Assembly: GCA_007570785.1 (NCBI GenBank)
Contig: ML660213.1
Coordinates: forward strand, 2,360,860-2,424,859
Reading direction: 5' to 3'
Length of the DNA stretch: 64,000 nucleotides
From: Antilocapra americana
Lineage: Eukaryota > Chordata > Mammalia > Artiodactyla > Antilocapridae
Below, one piece after another: positions 59,106 to 64,000 of this stretch. Under the pieces are notes generated by a model. The model was given only the letters and a program-made list of their open reading frames with translations, searched no databases and was not told where the DNA came from. The stretch's first letter is position 1, and every line of letters starts with the position of its first letter. Both the position numbers and the translations under genes were made by a program.

Positions 59106-60236
59106 ATTGCAAACCATCATTATTTAATACATTTTAGATCATCCCATCACAGAGCCAATTTGCCAGTTTGAATGCTATGCTGCCCCCAGAGAGTCCTACT
59201 CAGTCTTTTATATTCATTCATTCAATTGCTCCTATTCTTAAAGAATTTGGAGGACATGTCACCAAGCTAGTAGCTAACCAAGAAAAAGAATTAATGAGAC
59301 CTACTCTTGACAATAAACATGCACTTTGGTGGTGTGAAGTAGTTATTTAAATTATATAAGCCAATCCTTCCTTCACTAATTGTAGTTCATTCACATTATA
59401 CTCTAGGCACAAAATGAATGAGAGATTTGATCACTTATATGTGACCAAGGAGAGTGTTGATGACATATTTTATTTGACCTCAAGGACAAAAAATATAAAT
59501 ATTTACAAGAAAGTGTACTTTTATATGATGGTAATCTCCTTTCATCCATGGTCCTCTGACCTGTGACTATAGTTACCATTTGGAGGATCTACTTACATAT
59601 CCTTCATGTTTAGAAAATAGCTCAAGGCAGAGTAGTATTTTGAATGATGCAGAAAAGGATCTTTAAACATGTTTGGCTCACCAATCTGAAATCTGCTCCT
59701 CCATGAGATGATATCAATACTGATGTCAAATTTGGACACCAGATGTCAAGATGCAGGGTGTTTTCCAAAGAAGACTCCCATTTTACTTTGCTTTTACATC
59801 AGCCAATGAATATCGATAAGACTCTGAAAGCAGCCCTGGATATGTACCCACAGCAGAAACAGCATGTAAGCAGCATATAAGTGATATTTGTGTATAAAAT
59901 GTTGGGTATAAAATTAAGCCTAGACTTATTCTAGGCTAAAGCACTTAAAGCTCTGACCTTGACCTACCCTATCCAGTTGAGCAAAAATCCAATTTATTAC
60001 TCAGTTTCAAGAACTTTCGTTATGCTTTATTGGAAAAAGGATGCCTTTCTACCTCATATAGTAGCAAAAGAAACATCCTAGTGATCCGCGCTTAAAAGAC
60101 CTGACAAAGAGGTACTTTATCGAGGGTCACACACAATAATTATTCCATGCATCCAATCAAAAGATACCACTGGTGGCACCCTTGTGTTTTGTTGCCAAGA
60201 GAGGGGAAAGGAGATGTAGAAGGAGGTTACCCCACG
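59106..60236. other. Unassigned sequence
   Basis: No repeat or exon recognised. Confidence 0.4.
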
Positions 60237-60248
60237 TGTTCAGGTCAT

Positions 60249-60560
60249 GCTTAGTTGCTCAGTTGTGTTCGACTCTTTGTGACCCTATGGACTGTAGCCC
60301 ACCAGGCTCCTCTGTGCATGAGGATTCTCCAGGCAAGAATACTGGAGTGGATTGCCATGCCCTCCTCCAGGGGGTTTTTCCAAACCATATCTGCTACATT
60401 GCAGGTGGATTCTTCACCATCTGAGTCATCAGGGAAGCCCAAGGATACCGGAGTGGGTAGCCTATCCCTTCTCCAGAGGATCTTTCCAAACCAGGAATTG
60501 AACCAGGGTCTCCTGCATTGCAGGTAGATTCTTTATCAGCTGAGCTACCAGGGAAGTCCA
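60249..60560 (-). mobile_element. Dimeric Bov-tA SINE
   Basis: Two SINE units joined head to tail. The first runs from gcttagttgctcagttgtgt to gtcatcagggaagccc (about 60440); the second continues with ataccggagtgggtagccta and ends in gagctaccagggaagtcc. Only the outermost ends carry the direct repeat tgttcaggtcat / tgttcaggttat (60237-60248 and 60561-60572), so the pair inserted as one unit. Confidence 0.92.
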
Positions 60561-60572
60561 TGTTCAGGTTAT

Positions 60573-60790
60573 ATGATGATAAATCCACCTTCCTTAGGAA
60601 AAAGGTTTCATTCAGATATCTCTAGCCAACACCTTAAGTCCTCAACAAGGCCAGCTCCTCGTGGAATGTTCCATAATCAAGCCATTTGGGCAACAGTCAG
60701 CAGCCACAGGAGACAAAATTCCACTCTCCCAAGTCTCCTTGGCTTTGATTTTTCAAACTAGAAATTCCCTTTTTAATTAGCGCTTTCTGG
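60573..60790. other. Short unassigned sequence
   Basis: Nothing recognised between the dimeric SINE and the L1. Confidence 0.35.
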
Positions 60791-61117
60791 TTATTTATTT
60801 ACTTTTAATAGAAGGATAATTGCTTTACAAAGTTGCATTGGTTTCTGCCATACATCAGCAAGAATCAGCCTACAGGATACATATGTACCCTTTCTCTTGA
60901 ACATCCCTTCCCCTCCCCACCCCATCACACCCCTCTAGGTTGTCATGGAACATCAGCTTGAGCTTCCTGTGTCATACAGGAAATTCCCACTGGCCATCTA
61001 TTTAAATATGACAATATGTATGTTTCAATGCTACTCTCTCAATTCATCCCACCTTCTCCTTCCCCCGCTGTGTCCACAAGTCTGTTCTCTACTGCTGCCT
61101 TGCAATAGGTTCATCAG
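60791..61117 (-). mobile_element. L1-BT type 3' end
   Basis: Plus-strand words are the reverse of the ruminant L1-BT 3' region: aatagaaggataattgcttt, gcattggtttctgccataca, cccctctaggttgtcatgg, gtttcaatgctactctctca and gtccacaagtctgttctcta. It differs from the other L1 3' ends in the window and is the only antisense L1. Confidence 0.9.
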
Positions 61118-61399
61118 ATTCAGAGACTGAAGGCAGGCCAGGAGTAATCAATTGCAGCAGATGGCTCCACTGGTTTTACCATGAAGTGACTACTGCTCCT
61201 GCCAACAATATGACCAAATCTGGTCAGGCACCAAGTCAGGTGAATTCTCCCTTGAAATGCTTCTCAAGTCCATTTCTTTCTAGTCCTCAAGTGGACCCAC
61301 ACTATTTGACACTTGAAATACCCACAGTGATGTGCTCACTAGACTACATGTCTCCATACTTCCATCTTCACACATGGGTACCCCTCACTTCCCTTAAGG
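61118..61399. other. Unassigned sequence
   Basis: A 72-codon frame at 61186-61404 has no known domain. Confidence 0.35.
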
Positions 61400-61560
61400 T
61401 ATAGAAGCCTTAACTGGATATCCACTGTCTACAGGATTCAGTGCACACATTTGGCCTGGAATTCTAGCAACACTCTCCATGACCTTGGTCTTATCAACTC
61501 CACCCTCATCCCCAGATTCTGCCTTTCACAAAACTTGATTTGGGCCAGAATGATACTTAC
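61400..61560 (+). mobile_element. Possible L2 relic
   Basis: ttggcctggaattctagcaa, cactctccatgaccttgg and caactccaccctcatcccca resemble the L2 3' segment for which the usual words are 'ggcattcaaggccctccac'. Weak. Confidence 0.35.
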
Positions 61561-62638
61561 TGGGCCTGAAAAATCACTGAAGACTTATGACTCAAGTGAC
61601 ACCCACGCATAACTGGCCACAATTACCCTTCTGAGGAAGCTCCTTCTTCTCAATCTCTGCAGTTCTAAGAACTAACATTCGTTTAAGAATAGAAATCCAC
61701 TTCTTAAAACACCCTGGTATCATCTTTAATCAAGTAGGAACTGATCTCTGATACCTAGTGTCTGCCTTATTTATATGGGATCTCTTCTGTGCTCTTGAGA
61801 ATGGTTGATTTCTTTTAGGTGTTCTTTGATTCTTCTCAACTAAATCAACAGTCTTTAGGGGACACAGACCCTATACTTGAAATCCCCTCAACACATGAAA
61901 GTGACCTACACATAACAGAAAATTTGTTCACTATGATAGTAAGAAAAATGCATGTTTCTCCCTTCTGTTAAGTAGCTCTGATGGAACACAAAGAAAAAGC
62001 ATATATGTTTTATAATATATAATCATATATAGATACAATATATAATATACACAATTATTTGCTTACTAAGCCATGTTCTTTATTGGTGTTTTGCTTCTTG
62101 TAAGCTCAATTTATAAGGTCAGATTTTTCCTGAAGAAGACATTTGGATGCATTATCAATCACTCCAATTACAGGTTTCTTTCTTTCAATATACTCTACAT
62201 TGATTTGAGCCATTTGAAGTCTCAAAATAAAGAAATTACTAGTGTATTTGAAAGGAATGTCCAAATTTCTAGATGAGATTGGCTCTTTTAAAGATACAGG
62301 AATAAAGAAAGAAGGAGGATTTAGTTATGTAAACAAATCTAAACCCTTCCTGTAGAAAAGAGCACTTTAATCATTTCATTCTTTTTTTCCTAAGAGTTCA
62401 AAACATTAACTTCTATAGTCACAGTTCAATGCAACTTACAATTAAAATTGGCATAAATCGAAGTCATTAAATTCAATCTTTTAAGAGCAGGGGAAAAGAC
62501 TCTGGTTTGCAGCATTATATAGACTAGCACTACCCCCATAGGTGATAATTATTACCTAGTTAATTCCTCCATCATATAAACGACACATCCATTCACTGAG
62601 ACCAGAATGTTCTAATGTAAAATGTTCCCTGCCCCTGT
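61561..62638. other. Unassigned AT-rich sequence
   Basis: ATAATATATAATC-type run at 62005-62050. No gene or repeat family recognised. Confidence 0.4.
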
Positions 62639-62648
62639 TCTTCTGACA

Positions 62649-62864
62649 GGATTTCCCTGGTGGCTCAGTGGTAAAGAATCCACCTGCCAATGCAAGAGAC
62701 ATGGGTTCAGTCCCTGGGTGAGGAAGATCCCCTGGATAAGGAAATGACCACTCACTTCAGTAATCTTACCTGGAGAATCCCATGGACAAAGAAGCCTGGT
62801 GGGCTAGAGACCACAGGGTCGCAAAAAGTCAGACATGACCGAGTGACTGAGAACACATGCACAC
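62649..62864 (+). mobile_element. Bov-tA SINE
   Basis: Head gatttccctggtggctcagt, B-box region tgggttcagtccc, body tcacttcagtaatcttacct, end gtcagacatgaccgagtgac. The direct repeat tcttctgaca is perfect at 62639-62648 and 62865-62874. Confidence 0.95.
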
Positions 62865-63103
62865 TCTTCTGACAAAGCAGGAAAGGTAGGAGAGACAAAG
62901 CTCTGCTAGTCCGTGACTAAGGAAACTGAAGACATCTGGAAACCTGTCAGATGCTTACAAATCCTTACAAGGATATCCTTGCAAGGGCCACTAGACTATA
63001 TAGCTCTGAAAATGTACCCATGTGATATTTACAGATAGAAAGATGCTAAAATAAATAGTAACTCACTATGATAAATACATTGAGAATTTGCGCTCTACAC
63101 ACT

Positions 63104-63314
63104 GTGCTCAGTCGCTAAGTCATGTCTGACTCTTCGCGACACCGTGGACTGTAGCCCACCACGTCCCCTATGCATGGAATTTGAAGAATACTAGAGCAGG
63201 TTGCCATTTCCTACTCCAAGGGATCTTCCCAACCCAGGGATGGAGCCCACATCTCTTGCATCTCCTGCATTGGCAGGTGGATTCTTTTACCACCACCCCA
63301 CCTAGGAAGCCCCT
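63104..63314 (-). mobile_element. Bov-tA SINE
   Basis: Plus-strand gctcagtcgctaagtcatgt, tggactgtagcccaccacgt, ggatcttcccaacccaggga and accccacctaggaagccc. A small internal deletion follows gcatggaatttg. Direct repeats ctctacacact / ctctacacatt at 63093-63103 and 63315-63325. Confidence 0.94.
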
Positions 63315-63325
63315 CTCTACACATT

Positions 63326-64000
63326 GGGTTGGTCATAAATAGCTTATGTGTGCATGTACAGGGAAATGCACAGAAATACAAACAAATATATGATAAAGGC
63401 AGGTCTACATAGAGAGTATGTGCTTCAGGATGTATATCCATGTGGATCAAATGTACTATTCCAACAGGATCATCATTTATAAATCAAACTCTACCAGCCA
63501 AGTCCATATCTCCAGACCATTACTATTTGGAAAAGATCTGAAACACTCTCCTCTTCCCCAAAATATGCTCAGCCAATATCACTTTCACTAAGACCTAGGA
63601 AAAAAGCCCAGAGAGACACAAAAACCCCATGAGCGACCATCAAACATCAGGCTCGGTCTCCTTCTCCCATAAATCACAGACAGTAGGGTGCTGAGCACTA
63701 AAAATCTGAAGCGAAATAAATTTCTAGAACCGTGAATAGAAACTTGCCTTTGCTCATTTCTGGCAATACTGTGAGTTTCTGTTCCTGTGTTCACTTATCA
63801 TTGCAAAGATGAAAAAGCATTCAGATACTTAACAGTGTCTAATAATAGGAGACAGTTTGGAACAGAAATAATTCCAGACTTCTAAGAAACCTGTCAAAAT
63901 TTCCCAGAGGTAAGAAACAATGACCTGCAGTAGACCGTAGCCATGACCCTGGGGTCTAAGTGCTAACTCTAAAAAAGTGCCATGAGTATCTGATGACAGG
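63326..64000. other. Unassigned sequence at right edge
   Basis: No repeat or exon recognised. A 68-codon minus-strand frame at 63588-63794 has no known domain. Confidence 0.4.

Noticed and set aside
1..64000. Undescribed gene system
   Set aside because: After reading both strands I see only repeats, possible regulatory DNA and one CpG island. Nothing supports a multi-gene system in this window.

Overview
This window is nuclear DNA from a ruminant, most likely a bovid (cattle, buffalo, sheep or goat type). The case rests on its interspersed repeats: many tRNA-derived Bov-tA SINEs in both orientations, a Bov-A2 type unit, four fragments of the BovB (RTE) LINE, artiodactyl L1 3' ends and CHR (cetacean-hippo-ruminant) SINEs. 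I find no bacterial, phage, organellar or plasmid feature. The sequence is AT-rich. No open reading frame in it looks like an intact host protein gene. The longest readable protein remnant is a decayed BovB reverse transcriptase at 30974-31534.

Layout. 1-10.8 kb: a decayed DNA transposon at the left edge, then SINEs, one L1 3' end with perfect target-site duplications and a BovB 3' fragment, in AT-rich unassigned sequence. 10.8-13.3 kb: a diverged local duplication, an MLT1-like LTR with a CHR SINE inside it, and an L1 3' end with a Bov-tA inside it. 14.7-17.2 kb: a CHR SINE split by a Bov-tA, and an inverted SINE pair around an AT-rich spacer. 17.2-30.7 kb: mostly unassigned sequence with SINEs, MIR relics, a (GT)n tract and an old LTR-like stretch. 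30.7-32.2 kb: the main BovB fragment. 34.4-36.7 kb: a mariner-type miniature element, an old L1M 3' end and then the only CpG island (about 36213-36695), the best candidate for a transcription start. 38.1-38.6 kb: a BovB 3' fragment. 39.5-46.1 kb: long repeat-poor DNA. 46.2-50.4 kb: a microsatellite/SINE/microsatellite block, L1 3' ends, a CHR SINE and a second mariner-type element. 48.7-52.5 kb: repeat-poor DNA with homeobox- and POU-like sites, possibly conserved regulatory sequence. 52.5-54.5 kb: a full-length DNA-transposon relic, then an L1 3' end split by an antisense BovB. 55-64 kb: more SINEs (one a fused dimer), an L1, an antisense L1-BT 3' end and MIR/L2 relics.

No set of genes works together here. 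The window reads as a gene-poor region or a large intron, possibly with one promoter at the CpG island. Its history can be read from nesting: mammal-wide MIR, L2, MLT1 and L1M copies are oldest; CHR and artiodactyl L1 copies follow; Bov-tA and BovB insertions cut into them. Family names come from recognising consensus sequences by eye, so boundaries may be off by several bases except where target-site duplications are quoted. I found no undescribed biological system. The items most worth testing are the CpG island, the possible conserved elements at 48.7-49.0 and 50.6-50.9 kb, and the local duplication at 10.8/11.9 kb.
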